A DNA stretch of 64,000 nucleotides from Rachicladosporium sp. CCFEE 5018 (Eukaryota > Ascomycota > Dothideomycetes > Cladosporiales > Cladosporiaceae): the NCBI GenBank assembly GCA_002077045.2, contig KZ111140.1, positions 1,028,493-1,092,492 on the forward strand, written 5' to 3'. The position numbers were made by a program, and so were the translations under genes. Shown here one piece after another: positions 1 through 10,704 of this stretch (the first letter of the stretch is position 1; each line of letters begins with the position of its first letter). The notes under the pieces were generated by a model, which was given only the letters and a program-made list of their open reading frames with translations, searched no databases and was not told the origin of the DNA.

Positions 1-77
1 CGATATCGCCGGCGCCGTTGGTGTTCTTTTACTATGGGCAGAGGATAAGGGAGAGGTTTGCGATTGAATTGAGCTAG
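1..77 (+). CDS. MFS drug transporter, C-terminal end only (H1 copy)
   Basis: These are the last 25 codons and the TAG stop of the H1 copy of the MFS transporter found whole at 19888-21437. The 77 bases align without gaps to 21361-21437 with a few substitutions, and both copies end in the same frame. The rest of the gene lies to the left of the window. The encoded end is a short cytosolic tail after the last membrane helix, so function is taken from the complete H2 partner. Confidence 0.85.
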   Translation, partial: ISPAPLVFFYYGQRIRERFAIELS

Positions 78-810
78 GGTCCCTTCACGTTCGTGAGCAA
101 GGGATGTGGGCAGCACGTTGAGCGAATGGCGTATCGGGCATTGGTGGAGCGGTTTGGGATGCATGAACGGCGTTCTGCGAGCGAGGACGGTCTTGTACAG
201 TGTATGTAGCATAGCGTGGCCGTTTGATATGCGTAAATCGTACATGAGTAGAGAAGCGATGTTCGAGGTGCTATGGAACGTGAGCGTTTCAGACGATCAA
301 TAAGGGAGGCGCCGAGTAAAGTCACCGTCTGCCATTAACCAAATCTCCTGACGCGCTGCTCGTGTTAACCCGGCTGCAACACTGACTCGCTGTGCTTGCT
401 ACACTCGTAACAATGATGTGTCGAGTACCACTCCAGACGCACAGCAGCGTCTCAAATATGGAGAAACGAAGAGATGTGGGTGACTCGACCATTTCGCAGG
501 CAAGGCAGAACATGTAATGTGTTTACCTAGTCCTGCACATTATGCGATCTGTATCACTTTCAGATCTATGCGCTACTACGCGCAGACAAAAGCATCAAGC
601 GCGCTCTAGCAATGTGCAAAATTGCGCTCACAGAGCGTTGTCGCTCCAAGTCGTACGCAGTCTCTGCAGCCTGCCTCATTGATTTGCCCGCACACTCATT
701 CCCTTCGGAAGCATGTTGCTGTCTCGACATGTGCGCGCCCTAGATGCGCTTCCCATATATGCGCAACGTCTGTTTCTTGTTTACCACCCCTCCACCCTGC
801 CCGCATCCCT
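78..810. other. Intergenic, convergent 3' regions
   Basis: This lies between the end of the MFS transporter (+) and the end of the Zn2Cys6 regulator (-). It aligns with 21438-22181 of H2 with many substitutions and small indels. I see no coding frame conserved between the copies, and nothing beyond expected 3' untranslated sequence. Confidence 0.6.
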
Positions 811-2787
811 TCACACACCATCAAACCCATGAAACGTAGCGTTATGCGCGTATCCCGGCCGATGGGCAATCAACGGCCAAGGAAAGTCGCCCACAATCTC
901 TTGCGGTAGCGTGAAGTCGTCCATAGTCCCTGCCATGCCGTACATGGAGCCTGCGTCCCTCTGCTGCTGCGTCGGCGGTATCGTGAACGCGTTGGGATTC
1001 TGATGGTGCGTCGGCACGGGCACCGGAGCGGGCATGCGCATGTACGTGTCGATTCTGTCGACCTGTGTGCGCAGACTCTTGGATGCGCCAGCGCCGGGCT
1101 GCAAGTCTGATTCAAGGGTCTCGACGAGCGAGACGAGGGATTCGAGGAGCTGGCGGACGCGGGTGTAGGTTGCTTCGGTGAGGTGGCCTTCCATAACTGA
1201 GGCTAGGAGCTGGCCGATGCCGCCGAGATGGTAGACCAAAGGGGTGCTGATCGCGGAGAGGTAGCGTGGGCAGATGCCGTGGAAGGTTTGGAGCACTTGG
1301 TCGGCCACGTTGCATTTCTGGTAGACGTCATTGGGGATGCTCACGCTGAAGAGTGTCATGCGGACGAGCTGGAGCGTTGCTTGGATGTTGGCAGCTTGGA
1401 AGCCGAAGCGGTCGTCTGTGCCGTCGCCGGACATGATGACGGTGTAGTCCTTGAAGCGGGCTGGCAGTTGGTAGTAGAGGTGCAAGATGTTCTCCATGAT
1501 TTGGGAGTCGGTGAGACCATCTGATACGAGGAGCAGGGTGACCGAGGGTCGGTCTTCGCGTGGAGGGGCGTGATTGCGCCGCACGCGACGGATGGTGTGC
1601 TCCAAGTCTCGGAAAAGGTCTGTCGTGAAGTTCCAGCCGCGCAGCCAGCTCACGTCGCCGTTGGGCGTCACGCCAATGGGGGTGATGTTTTCGTCGTCGA
1701 TCTCTGCTGGATATCGAACATTCGCACTGACTTCGTCGAATTTGGGTATACTGTTGAAGACTACTGTGGAGAGGACGTTCAGACAGTATATCGACCAGTA
1801 CAGCCGTCGACGCTCCTCTTTGTCGATCAGTGTAAGCTCGAGCGGCCAATGAGACTCATCGTGTAAGTGCTGTATAGCGGAAATGGTGCAAAAGTGGCCG
1901 AGATACTGATGCATTGAAGCGATTTGTCCGTACTGTATGGATGTTAGTGCCAGAAGTCCGCATGCTCGTAGATAGCCCATGCCGGTCGCCTTGTTGAGAT
2001 CCTTCGGTATGGCGTCCGCCGCAGCAGAGAAGAAGATCTCCGATTGCTGTACTGGACCGTCTTTGGGATAGCTGGTGTACTCGTTCAGTGCGCCGTCTCG
2101 CGCCCTCGCCGATGCTAATGCACAGGCAGCCATGACTGATGCAAAGAAGCCTCGATCTGTCAGGTGATCGCGCCTGCGAAGCCGCTCCCAGAGTGTAGGT
2201 GCGTGGAAAAGGGGGTAGATCGGGTAGACAATGTCCATGTACACGCTCAATAGCTGCTCGATGGTCTCCTCGCTTGCGAGCACGAACGATCGCCATGCAA
2301 TTGCGACCCCATCGTCTGTACGACCTTCGCGTACCGTGGCAAGGGCACCTGTGTAATCGGGCCCATCACCGTACGCGCGCGGATTTGCAGATATGCTCGT
2401 GGCACTCGATCCAGTGGCTACCTGGTGATCGGAGGGTGACTTGGACTAGGGTGGTGCTATCAGCACGATCCAGGTTGCTGCAATCTACCCGGGACTCACT
2501 CTGGAAGTGGTCGAGGCAGCTTGCAAGGCTGGTACTGGTAGTACATTCTGCGCCGTTTGAGAAGTGGAGGGTGCACGTCTCCGGCGAGATGGACGGTTGT
2601 ATGTGCACTCGACGCCGAAGTCGTAGCAATTCTGGCATTGCTGTTGCGCATTCTCGTTACTGGGTCGACATCTTATACTTCGGCGATGACACAGATCGCA
2701 TGCTTGCGATATGCGCTGGAGCTTCTTAGGTCGTTCCGGTACTCCAGAGGGTGCCGGCATTGAGTTTGGGAGTGAGCTGCTGGCCAT
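811..2787 (-). CDS. Zn2Cys6 fungal transcription factor, intact H1 copy
   Basis: The model is exon 1 at 2787-2500, a 54-bp intron at 2499-2446 (GTGAGT ... CTGAT ... CCTAG, phase 0) and exon 2 at 2445-811, giving 640 residues. Residues about 27-60 form a Zn2Cys6 binuclear cluster: CDLC, then a third Cys six residues on, then CQNC and a last Cys, followed by the basic run PSRRRR. Such domains bind CGG-type sites in the nucleus. The remainder matches the layout of the fungal-specific transcription factor homology region, with a segment resembling YPLFHAPTLWERLRR near its start. The target genes are unknown. It runs tail-to-tail with the MFS transporter and has a 1.85-kb upstream region. The H2 copy is broken by a 73-bp deletion, so this is probably the only working copy here. 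Confidence 0.9.
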
Positions 2788-4634
2788 GGTTGAGAGCTTG
2801 TGCGGTTCTCAAGTGAAGTGGAAGGATCTCGATTGGGGGTGGCGCACGATCAATTTCAACGTGTAACCGATGATGCCGGACCCAGTCATGCACAAGCCGT
2901 ACCATGTAGGTCGCGTATAATCAGAGTGTCGGCTTTTATCGCTTACGCGCTTTGCAATAATCGCAATGTTGTAATTGAGGTGCTAATCGCAGGGTCAATT
3001 CACATCGATTTCCCGGGGAGGCGGACGTCCCAAGATCAGCAGGCAAAAGACTGTTGTGACGCGTGCGCCTGGACAAACCACGCGAGGTAGAGGTGCCAGA
3101 TCGTAAGACCATCGTCCGCTAGTTGCCCTTCAGGCCTAGTTCGCAAGGAGTGAGCGCCGGGCAGACGGCATTTCGTTCACATTTCCCATGTTGAAGTCGG
3201 GCTATTGATCCGTTCGATGTTGACAGCATCGGATTCTGCTCCTTGCCTGTGCGTGACTCTAGCCTACGACGGGAACGCTCTGTACCAGTGTCCGAACGAG
3301 AGCGCGTTTAATCAGAGCGCGCCAAGCGGTGCGCCCTGCTCGATGTCTGAGCCGCGTAGGCGTAGGGCTCCGAACGCGCCGATGAATCTTTCATGGTTTT
3401 GCAGAAGACGTCGAGATGACTGCCAGGGCAATGTCGCCTTCACGTCGGCATGCTGCCTCGACCGTGAAAGGGGACGGGCTCCGCTGCTACATAGAGATGT
3501 GTAAATGCGCCACCCGGACTCTGATGCCGTGATCGTCGCATTTCCGCAACACATGGGCGGAAGAAGGCTTTGATGTGCCGGTTGCGGGAAACTTGTCCAG
3601 GCGTGGATATATCACTGGTAGCGAACGCTCCCAGGAGCAGGTGCGGCGTCGTCGTGAGGTCGCCAAGGAGGTATAGCTCACGGAGTACCACTCCGAAGTC
3701 CCACGCAACCAAACAGTTGACGCAGGACTGCGTGGGCGCGCTGCTGGTGCAAGAGCTGGAGCTAGGTACCTTTACAGTAAACACAATACATGGCATACGC
3801 CCAGGATTCGGGTCGAATATTCATGCTGTACTGAGGAGTGGCAAATTGAGGATCTGACATCCTGGCCCGCACTCGCCCGGATGCTCCAGTCACAATCTTC
3901 CTAAAGCTGGAGGTCGAGACCCAGCCAAAGATCGACCGACATGTGAACCACGCTCGCCACGCTACATGACGGGCCTGCGACGCATAATGCGATCCGATGC
4001 AGCCCCTGGCGCCCTCTGCTTCGGCAAACAGCCGACCATGACCCTAGATTGCCTCGTTGCAGGCCGGATCTGCACGCTACGGCATCGGTACCGCTTGCGA
4101 TGGAGTCGACTCCGTCTTGGCGAGCGACTGCACAGTACTGATGATATCGCAGTGGACATGTGGCTGATGCGTTGCACAGGTCGAGGCGCAAGGGCGGATC
4201 TCTGGTCTTGCTCATTGCGATGGGTCTTCCGTAGGGGCGTTGCTCGTGGACACAGTGAATGAGGATCTTGATCGCGTCGCGAAGCTCTGCATGGAAGGGG
4301 GAATGAGCTGATCGACTCCAGCAGTGGTGTACACAATCAGGGTGCAACACAGCTTTACTGAAACATCGACAACCGCAAAGGTACGAAACATCACCGATCG
4401 AGATGCTGCTGGACCCCACAGATATTCCACGGGATTCGTGGCTGTCACTTTGAGTGGTGTATGGATGAGGTCTGGGGATGAGGTGAAGTCAGGATAAAGT
4501 GCACCACCAGGTCGCACCTTCCTCATATCAGGTGAACAGTCTTCAGGCTCTCCAACTACGATGTAGGTAGTCTCATTTACACACAATGTTATAGTTGCAC
4601 AAATCCATACTTCCCTGCCACCCATATGCGCGTC
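2788..4634. other. Long intergenic region upstream of the Zn2Cys6 regulator
   Basis: About 1.85 kb lies between the regulator start and the end of the DNA polymerase gene. It aligns along its length with 24086-25873 of H2, with roughly 10-20% substitutions and small indels. The block 3965-4170 is better conserved and free of indels (matches about 25252-25457). No reading frame is convincingly conserved, so it is best read as promoter plus unknown non-coding sequence. Confidence 0.5.
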
Positions 4635-7600
4635 CTACTGTACAACCCCAGCAGTGTTCCACGATCCTCTGGCGTCAACGCCACCAACGCGATGCTTCAG
4701 AAGTCCAACGTCAAAGGCCGTGTTTCCTCTAGCCTGTAGCACGCTGTCCATCGGCGCGCCGAACGCTCTGTTCTCCTCATCGTCCCAATCAAGCGACTTC
4801 TCCGCGAGCGACGGTGCGTGGCTGGGAGGGCGATGGGCAGTCTGCGCTATTCTGCATAGCGGCGCGAGGGCATCGGTGCGTGGACCGCGCCTTTGAGCTA
4901 GGCGTGCAGGCGCAGTAGTGTCAATCAAGGGAGTGCTGCTTCTATTTAGCCTCGACCTCGGTGGTGGGGATGCCTTGAAAGGCTTGACGATGTTGTTGAA
5001 CTCGGTCGTGTCACTTGCGATCTGCGCACGTAGGTACGGAACAGCGTTGGCGTCGTGCAGACTCTCCATTACTGGAACACGATGCTCGTAGGTCCAACGA
5101 TCAGGATCGGGAGCTTCTGTCGACATGACGGCAGGGTCCAGAAATGCCTGATCACCCTTCGCAAGCAGCTGCAGTATGTCGATGCTCTCGCCGTGTGGTA
5201 TGGCTTCCGGATGAGAGGGAGTGATGCAGTCCATGTCGACTTCCTTACGCAGCACATGATCGATGTCCACAGCCGAGAAGTATGCACAGGACTGTGGTAG
5301 ATCATCAATGCCCATCTGCTGACTGAACATTGCCCGTGTCCAAATGTTAGCCACTTGAAGAGCCATGGCAGTGCGGTACTTGTCATCCTCTTTTGCGAGA
5401 TAGCGGATCTCGTCATGTACAGTCAGGGCCAAGCGAGCTCCAATGTTGTACCGGCGAGCGAGATACTCCATGCTCACGATCAGTAAGTGCAGGTAGTCTA
5501 CACCCGACGACTGGATGGCCCAATTGATGCGGCTAGTCATAAAGTCGCCCTTCTTCGAGATGAAGCGCTGCATCAGGGCCTCTGTTATGCCTGCACCAAG
5601 GACTGGCGTGCGTGGGCGTTCTTGTGAAGCAAAGTCTTCGAGCTTGTTGAAGACCAGAGACTCTGTACCGCCCGTCCAGAACTTCCGAGCTCGCAGGGCT
5701 TTGGCGCCGCGCTTCTTGCCCTTCGTGTTGAGGTAAAGCGCCTCAGCTATGCGTTGAGCGTCGGCGTCCTTGAGAGTCGAATTGAACTGTCGTAGTAAGC
5801 TCTGCGCGAAGGTCAGACCAGCACCATAGATGCGGCCATAGTTGAACACTTTGGCATCATTTCTGCTGATGCCTAAGATCGACGCAGTGCGCGAATGTAA
5901 GTCTGTTCCCGCAGCCTTGGTCCCTTCGAGAGTCATGAACCCAAGCGCACCACCACCGTGCAGCTTGAAGCTCGCATCTCCTACCAGTGAGGCGATCCAG
6001 AGTTCTTGGCTGTCGACGTCAGCGCCTACGAAGCAATAGCCAGGTGGTGCAGTGACCATGCTCTTCAATTCCGAGCCGACGCGATTCGCCTTCGCATTCG
6101 ATGCAGTCAACCAGGTGTTCTCAACAGCACGTCGTGTGATAGTTCCCATGGGTATGACTTGCGGCAGAATGAATCCCTGTCCAGTCGCCTCTTGACTTGC
6201 GCCGGCGCGTTCATTGTCGTAGACTACCATTTGCGAAGTGATACGATCTCTTGCACTTATCCAGTAGCTGCAGCTAGCATTCATCTGCAGCGCTTCCTTA
6301 GCGTACGCGAACTCAGATGATAAGATGCCTTTCTCAAAGAATTGCAAATATCCTTTAGCCAACGGGTTTGTGCATCGTACTGTTGGTCCGTCTTTGTGTG
6401 ACAACTTGAAGTACTCATGATCGAAGTCATCCTTGAGCTGCAAATTGTCGTCCTCGAGCATGTCACACCTGGTCATAGCCTGATCTTGGTACCTTTGCGC
6501 GTCCTGCACAGCTACTCTGAATGTCCAGCCAAATTTGTCGCTCCACACTAGGGGATGACCATCCCAAGTCAGTCGTAGAAGCAGAGGAGCGACGCGAGTC
6601 CGCACGGTTAGTGCCATAGCCGAATCATTCTGCGCAAAAAGCCCCTTGTACCAATTAGGCATGCCAGGCTTCTTCTGCCGTGCAGCTGGACGTGGTGGTG
6701 CCTTCTTGCTCCCTTTCGTCATGCGGACCTCTTGACCTGCCCAGTCCAGCTGGCGGAGCCAAGGGTCATTGTTGTACATTTCAGGTTCACTGCGATGCGC
6801 TACGGCTTGTTTCGTCAATTCAACAAGGCGCTCATGGACACCGTCAGAGAGCTTGTTGTACGTCGCTTCGGCATTGGCAATGTATGCTTCCCACCCCTTA
6901 TTGACAGGCAGGATCTCCGAAGCCAGGTGGCGCAAAGCCGCAAAGGATACAGGATGCGGACAGGTCTCCAAAAAGTGAGGAAACACCTTCTTGTATACCC
7001 GATGCGTGATATCAACATCAGCGGCACAGTAGTCCAGAAGCTCGTCCAGCTTGCCCGCAATATCTTCGCGATCAAGCTCGCCAAACCACTCGCGCTGCGT
7101 CTTATCGATCGTGATACCGCAGTGGAACTTCGCTACATCCCTTAGACTGTTAGAGGAGCTACGGCCTACCCAAAGGTCCTCCTCTTGATCCATTTCTTGA
7201 CTTGAGTCGAGTAAACCAGCTAACTCAGACGTCTCCTCTTCCGCTGCAATCCGATCATGCGTCTCACGTGCCTTTCGATGCTTCATCCACGTTGGTCGTT
7301 GTCGACTACACATGCCGTTCGCTGCCACATGCAAGCTCATGGTGTCCATGAAGAAGCTTTTCGATTGCGAGAGACTATACTCCTCCTCCACTCTCGCTCG
7401 ATCGTAACCTACATTGTGTCCAACAATGATCTTGTGCATTGCAGGATCTCCCAGTGGTATGAGATGCTTATCATCATCACTCTCGCCCAATAGCCACGGG
7501 GATATCCACGCATACCAGTGCGTCGCCGACACCGCACAAGCCATCGCCGGAAAGCTCGTCTCCCGCCACATCACTTCGGTGTCGAACGTCAGTACCTCCT

Positions 7601-8144
7601 CATCAGGGGCACTGACAGGTTCTGAACTCCCATCGACGCTGTACTTCGTCCACCCACTTCTCCGAATCCACTGTCGCGGCTTCGGTGGTGGCGATGCTCT
7701 TGCGAACTTGCGGGCTAGGGTCAGATATGGCTCTGCACTATCTTTGCCTAGCCGCCAGAAGTGCTCGTCCAAAGTCGTGCCATGAAGCTCCGGTAAGTCA
7801 AAGCCAATAGGCTGAGTGTTGTCGCTGGTCTTCCCGAGCAGATCATGCTTGGCTAGATGGTCCTTTGACAATGCGACAAGTTCCGGATCCGAGACTGCAT
7901 TTTCCCTATGCGCCAACGGCGGGAACAGCTGGGCGTGGAGATGCGAGGATACCTGCTGCACCCCAATCTCATTATATCGAGCTTCGGCAGGACGTATGAG
8001 GGTCCGCGACTGCTCATGCGATCCTCGCTTCTGCGATGTTGTCAAGCATCGCTGGGTAGGGGGTGGCGGCTTCAGGCGGAGGAGCGAGTTTTGCTGCGTG
8101 CGCTCCAGCGCGTGCACGAACTGCTGCTGGCATCGTGATCGCAT
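4635..8144 (-). CDS. MIP1: Mitochondrial DNA polymerase gamma (H1 copy)
   Basis: This is an intronless gene of 1169 residues, encoding the family A polymerase that replicates mitochondrial DNA. The N-terminus (about 40 residues, Arg/Gln/Ser-rich with few acids) looks like a mitochondrial targeting sequence. The 3'-5' exonuclease motifs are present in order: ExoI FDTEV, ExoII VGHNVGYDRARVEEEY and ExoIII YCAADVDITH. The polymerase motifs follow: A (GADVDSQELW), B (RNDAKVFNYGRIYGAG) and C (VHDEIRYL), with all catalytic carboxylates visible. The C-terminal ~150 residues are low-complexity and less conserved, as is usual for fungal Mip1 extensions. It is divergent from the GNAT gene over a 429-bp promoter region. 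H2 carries an intact partner of 1168 residues. Confidence 0.97.
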   Translation of the reverse strand: MRSRCQQQFVHALERTQQNSLLRLKPPPPTQRCLTTSQKRGSHEQSRTLIRPAEARYNEIGVQQVSSHLHAQLFPPLAHRENAVSDPELVALSKDHLAKHDLLGKTSDNTQPIGFDLPELHGTTLDEHFWRLGKDSAEPYLTLARKFARASPPPKPRQWIRRSGWTKYSVDGSSEPVSAPDEEVLTFDTEVMWRETSFPAMACAVSATHWYAWISPWLLGESDDDKHLIPLGDPAMHKIIVGHNVGYDRARVEEEYSLSQSKSFFMDTMSLHVAANGMCSRQRPTWMKHRKARETHDRIAAEEETSELAGLLDSSQEMDQEEDLWVGRSSSNSLRDVAKFHCGITIDKTQREWFGELDREDIAGKLDELLDYCAADVDITHRVYKKVFPHFLETCPHPVSFAALRHLASEILPVNKGWEAYIANAEATYNKLSDGVHERLVELTKQAVAHRSEPEMYNNDPWLRQLDWAGQEVRMTKGSKKAPPRPAARQKKPGMPNWYKGLFAQNDSAMALTVRTRVAPLLLRLTWDGHPLVWSDKFGWTFRVAVQDAQRYQDQAMTRCDMLEDDNLQLKDDFDHEYFKLSHKDGPTVRCTNPLAKGYLQFFEKGILSSEFAYAKEALQMNASCSYWISARDRITSQMVVYDNERAGASQEATGQGFILPQVIPMGTITRRAVENTWLTASNAKANRVGSELKSMVTAPPGYCFVGADVDSQELWIASLVGDASFKLHGGGALGFMTLEGTKAAGTDLHSRTASILGISRNDAKVFNYGRIYGAGLTFAQSLLRQFNSTLKDADAQRIAEALYLNTKGKKRGAKALRARKFWTGGTESLVFNKLEDFASQERPRTPVLGAGITEALMQRFISKKGDFMTSRINWAIQSSGVDYLHLLIVSMEYLARRYNIGARLALTVHDEIRYLAKEDDKYRTAMALQVANIWTRAMFSQQMGIDDLPQSCAYFSAVDIDHVLRKEVDMDCITPSHPEAIPHGESIDILQLLAKGDQAFLDPAVMSTEAPDPDRWTYEHRVPVMESLHDANAVPYLRAQIASDTTEFNNIVKPFKASPPPRSRLNRSSTPLIDTTAPARLAQRRGPRTDALAPLCRIAQTAHRPPSHAPSLAEKSLDWDDEENRAFGAPMDSVLQARGNTAFDVGLLKHRVGGVDARGSWNTAGVVQ

Positions 8145-8573
8145 TGCCTATACTACTGTATCATAATATGTCGGCCATTTTCCCCCTTCCAAATGTCGAA
8201 TGTGCGTAAGATTCATCAAGCACGCGTCAGGATTAGGGTGTATCGGCTCGGCAGTCGGCTCAGCCTTATCTTGACACGCGATACGCCGTGTGGCTTGCAG
8301 GTCGATCATGGTGGGCTCGTGTTTCGTCCCTTCCCTTCAGCCCACGCACAATCTCCTCCATCACGTCCCAAAGCATCTTTCTTGAGATTTGGAATCGGAG
8401 TAGGAACGGTTCAGCTGTTTGCGTCTGCCATCGGACAGTCAATGGCTGTCTGATTGCACAAGTCTACGGTAACATCGTGGGAACCAGACGACTTACCTAC
8501 GTGTACCGCTGTGCTCTAGTCCGACAGCCACCAATTATTCCACCAGCCGGAGGCACTCGGAGCTTCTGCAATC
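8145..8573. promoter_or_regulatory. Divergent promoter region, MIP1 / GNAT (H1)
   Basis: This is 429 bp between the MIP1 start (-) and the GNAT start (+), and must hold both promoters. It aligns with 29381-29797 in H2. No specific factor site stands out. Confidence 0.55.
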
Positions 8574-9254
8574 ATGCAGGTCACTCAAATCGCAGACGAG
8601 GACGTTGAAGGAGCGATCACCTGCATTCAGCAAGCCTTCTCGAATGACGATCCCTACAGCGGCTGGGTGTTCGACAAACCTACGTTTTCGGTCGAGCGCA
8701 ACCGAGTCTCGCTAGGCATACGGTGTCACTGGGGCAAGAAATATGCCATATTTCACGTCGCCAAAGATCCGACTTCATCAACACCGGAAAGGATTCTCGG
8801 GGTTGCTTGCTGGCTTCCCCCAACGCCTGCGAATACACCTCAGACGTGGTCAGACTATATCGGTGACTGGTCGTTATACCTCCAGCAAATCCGCATGAAC
8901 CTCTGGTACGGCCGCGGCCGACTGATCACAAAGCGCTACTGGATATGGAAAGCTGCACAGGCTGGAGCGCAGCGAGAGCTATGGACTGATCCGAAAGGCT
9001 ACTACTTCTGCAATATCGTGACGGTCTTACCTGAAGCTCAAGGGATGGGTATCGGGAAGGCGCTGTTCAAGCATGTGCTGGACAAAGCTGATCAGGAGGG
9101 AATGAAGTGCTACCTTGAGAGCTCGAGAGCAGAGCCAAATATGGCGATCTACGAGCGCATGGGGTTCAAGCTGGCCAAAGAGATGGTGCTAGACGACGAG
9201 GGCGACGCTGTGACGCTGTATTGCATGATCAGGGAGCCTCGATCATCAAGCTGA
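8574..9254 (+). CDS. GNAT-family N-acetyltransferase (H1 copy)
   Basis: An intronless gene of 226 residues. The acetyl-CoA binding signature lies near residue 155 (VTVLPEAQGMGIGKALF, the Q-x-x-G-x-G/A motif). It is followed by the typical GNAT end CYLESSRAEPNMAIYERMGF, where an Asn and a Tyr before the Gly-Phe match the family pattern. It therefore transfers an acetyl group from acetyl-CoA to an amine. The substrate cannot be read from sequence; similar stand-alone fungal GNATs act on small molecules or antibiotics. No signal peptide or membrane segment is seen, so it is probably cytosolic. The H2 copy at 29798-30478 has the same length. Confidence 0.9.
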   Translation: MQVTQIADEDVEGAITCIQQAFSNDDPYSGWVFDKPTFSVERNRVSLGIRCHWGKKYAIFHVAKDPTSSTPERILGVACWLPPTPANTPQTWSDYIGDWSLYLQQIRMNLWYGRGRLITKRYWIWKAAQAGAQRELWTDPKGYYFCNIVTVLPEAQGMGIGKALFKHVLDKADQEGMKCYLESSRAEPNMAIYERMGFKLAKEMVLDDEGDAVTLYCMIREPRSSS

Positions 9255-9473
9255 AAGCTATTGCAGATGCGATGTGTCAAGCGACTGAGATGGTCACTGA
9301 ACCTCTGAAGCTCCGTTCCTTCGCATCTTGCTCTCCGTCATGGGCTCTGGGAAGCTTGGCAAACGCGTCTCCATCGCGGCTTACCCCATGTTGGAGCGAT
9401 ACACATCTGTCGCACCTTTGGAAGACGTTGTTATAACTATGTCCTGTATTCACTGCTTTTCCTGAGCTGAAGT

Positions 9474-9719
9474 ATGTACGCAAAAGAGCAGTCCCGAGCT
9501 CTCAGAGCTGAACGGCGCGCCATCATCCACAAGGTTGTGGCGGGACTTGTGCTCCCCAAGCACATTGTCCGTGCAATACTTGTGTCACGGCTCACGACAT
9601 GCACCATCAATGGCGCGAAGCCACTTCCACTGGGGTCTCTCCGCGTGCCTTTGCCCAGGATGTACGCAAATCTGGACGCTTACTACGCTGTCCCACTATC
9701 CCTCAGGGTGGTACACTGA
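9474..9719 (+). other. Small ORF preserved in both homeologs, coding status unclear (H1)
   Basis: An ATG frame of 81 codons whose partner at 30697-30942 has the same start, stop and length. Aligning the copies by eye gives about eight amino-acid changes against about five silent changes, so selection on the protein is not evident. Two invariant runs, about 55 and 48 bp, lie inside it, so the conserved element could be RNA or DNA instead of protein. I recognise no domain. Confidence 0.25.
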
Positions 9720-10478
9720 GCTCTAACGTGCCCTACCGTCTACTGCTTTGGATCGCTACCTGACTACATCTGAACCCACGACCTATGCGATTGGACTATG
9801 GTCATGTTCAGCGAGACTGTAGTCCGTTCAACGCCGCGGAGTATGGGATAGCAGCCGTCTCTTGCTAGAGCTACATGACTAGAGATCACAACCGGGTGCG
9901 CACTCGTCGGTAGCGCTCAAAGAGCCGTGTCATGCCGGACCAGCTTTAACTGATCTCTGGCTTGTGCTCACTGCCCATCGAAATATGCGTGCGGAGCCAA
10001 GTCCGGCGATGAGATCAACTATGCGCTTCGTAGTAGCTATGGCGACTTGCCTGAGCTCCACACAGATGAGATCGTCTGGCAGTCCAGATCCATGGTAAGT
10101 GTTGGTAGCGGCACGGATACATGCAGGAACACGTCGTAGAGCCGTCGATCAACATGGCGGCCACCCTACTTCCAGCTTCCCTGAAGCCCACCCCCTCCCT
10201 TTCAGATCCTCGACCAATGAGCGTATGTATGCGTAGTCTCGCGCAGGCTTGCACTCCCACACATGGCGCACAACATAGGACTGCGCTAGAAGGATGCTGT
10301 GCGCCGGATCGGTAGGAGCGCTATCGCGTCTAGTGCGCGCCAACAATCGCAAGTCGCTCATAGCAGCCGCAAGATCCTCTCATCGCGCTTCACATCTCTC
10401 AAACATCTCACATCATATCTCTTCGCTCGAGCGCTGCCTTCGGGAGCGGCCGCGTCTCGGTCGCACCTTCCTGTCAAG

Positions 10479-10562
10479 ATGAGCAAGGGGGGTTCTTCCA
10501 GTTACGCAGAACTGGTGGCTCGTGCGTTCCATTCCACTCCCCTCACCCAGCAACGCCATTGA
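10479..10562 (+). other. Possible upstream ORF in the sugar transporter leader (H1)
   Basis: An ATG-to-TGA frame of 27 codons ends 142 bp before the transporter ATG and is intact in H2 at 31705-31788 with two amino-acid differences. If the transcript starts upstream of it, it would be a uORF able to lower or condition translation of the transporter. The transcription start is not known, so this is tentative. Confidence 0.3.
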
Positions 10563-10704
10563 GGTTTGTTGCTTTGCGACATCACTCAAGACATGCGATC
10601 TCGCTTCAATTACCCTGCTGCCTACGCTCACGCAATACATCACGTTCGCACAGGCTTCTGACTCCACTTGAGCAGCATACCTGGAGCGAATCCTCCTCGA
10701 GAGA

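Larger units (their letters stand above)
9255..10704. other. Intergenic / upstream region of the sugar transporter (H1)
   Basis: This 1.45-kb stretch separates the GNAT gene from the transporter and aligns with 30479-31930 in H2. It holds two short ATG-initiated frames preserved in both copies: 9474-9719 (81 codons) and 10479-10562 (27 codons), listed separately. Otherwise only promoter and 5' leader sequence are expected. Confidence 0.5.

Noticed and set aside
10299..10562. An 87-codon frame before the sugar transporter
   Set aside because: It begins at GTG, and the differences between homeologs are mostly amino-acid changing. Only the internal 27-codon ATG frame is kept as a possible uORF.
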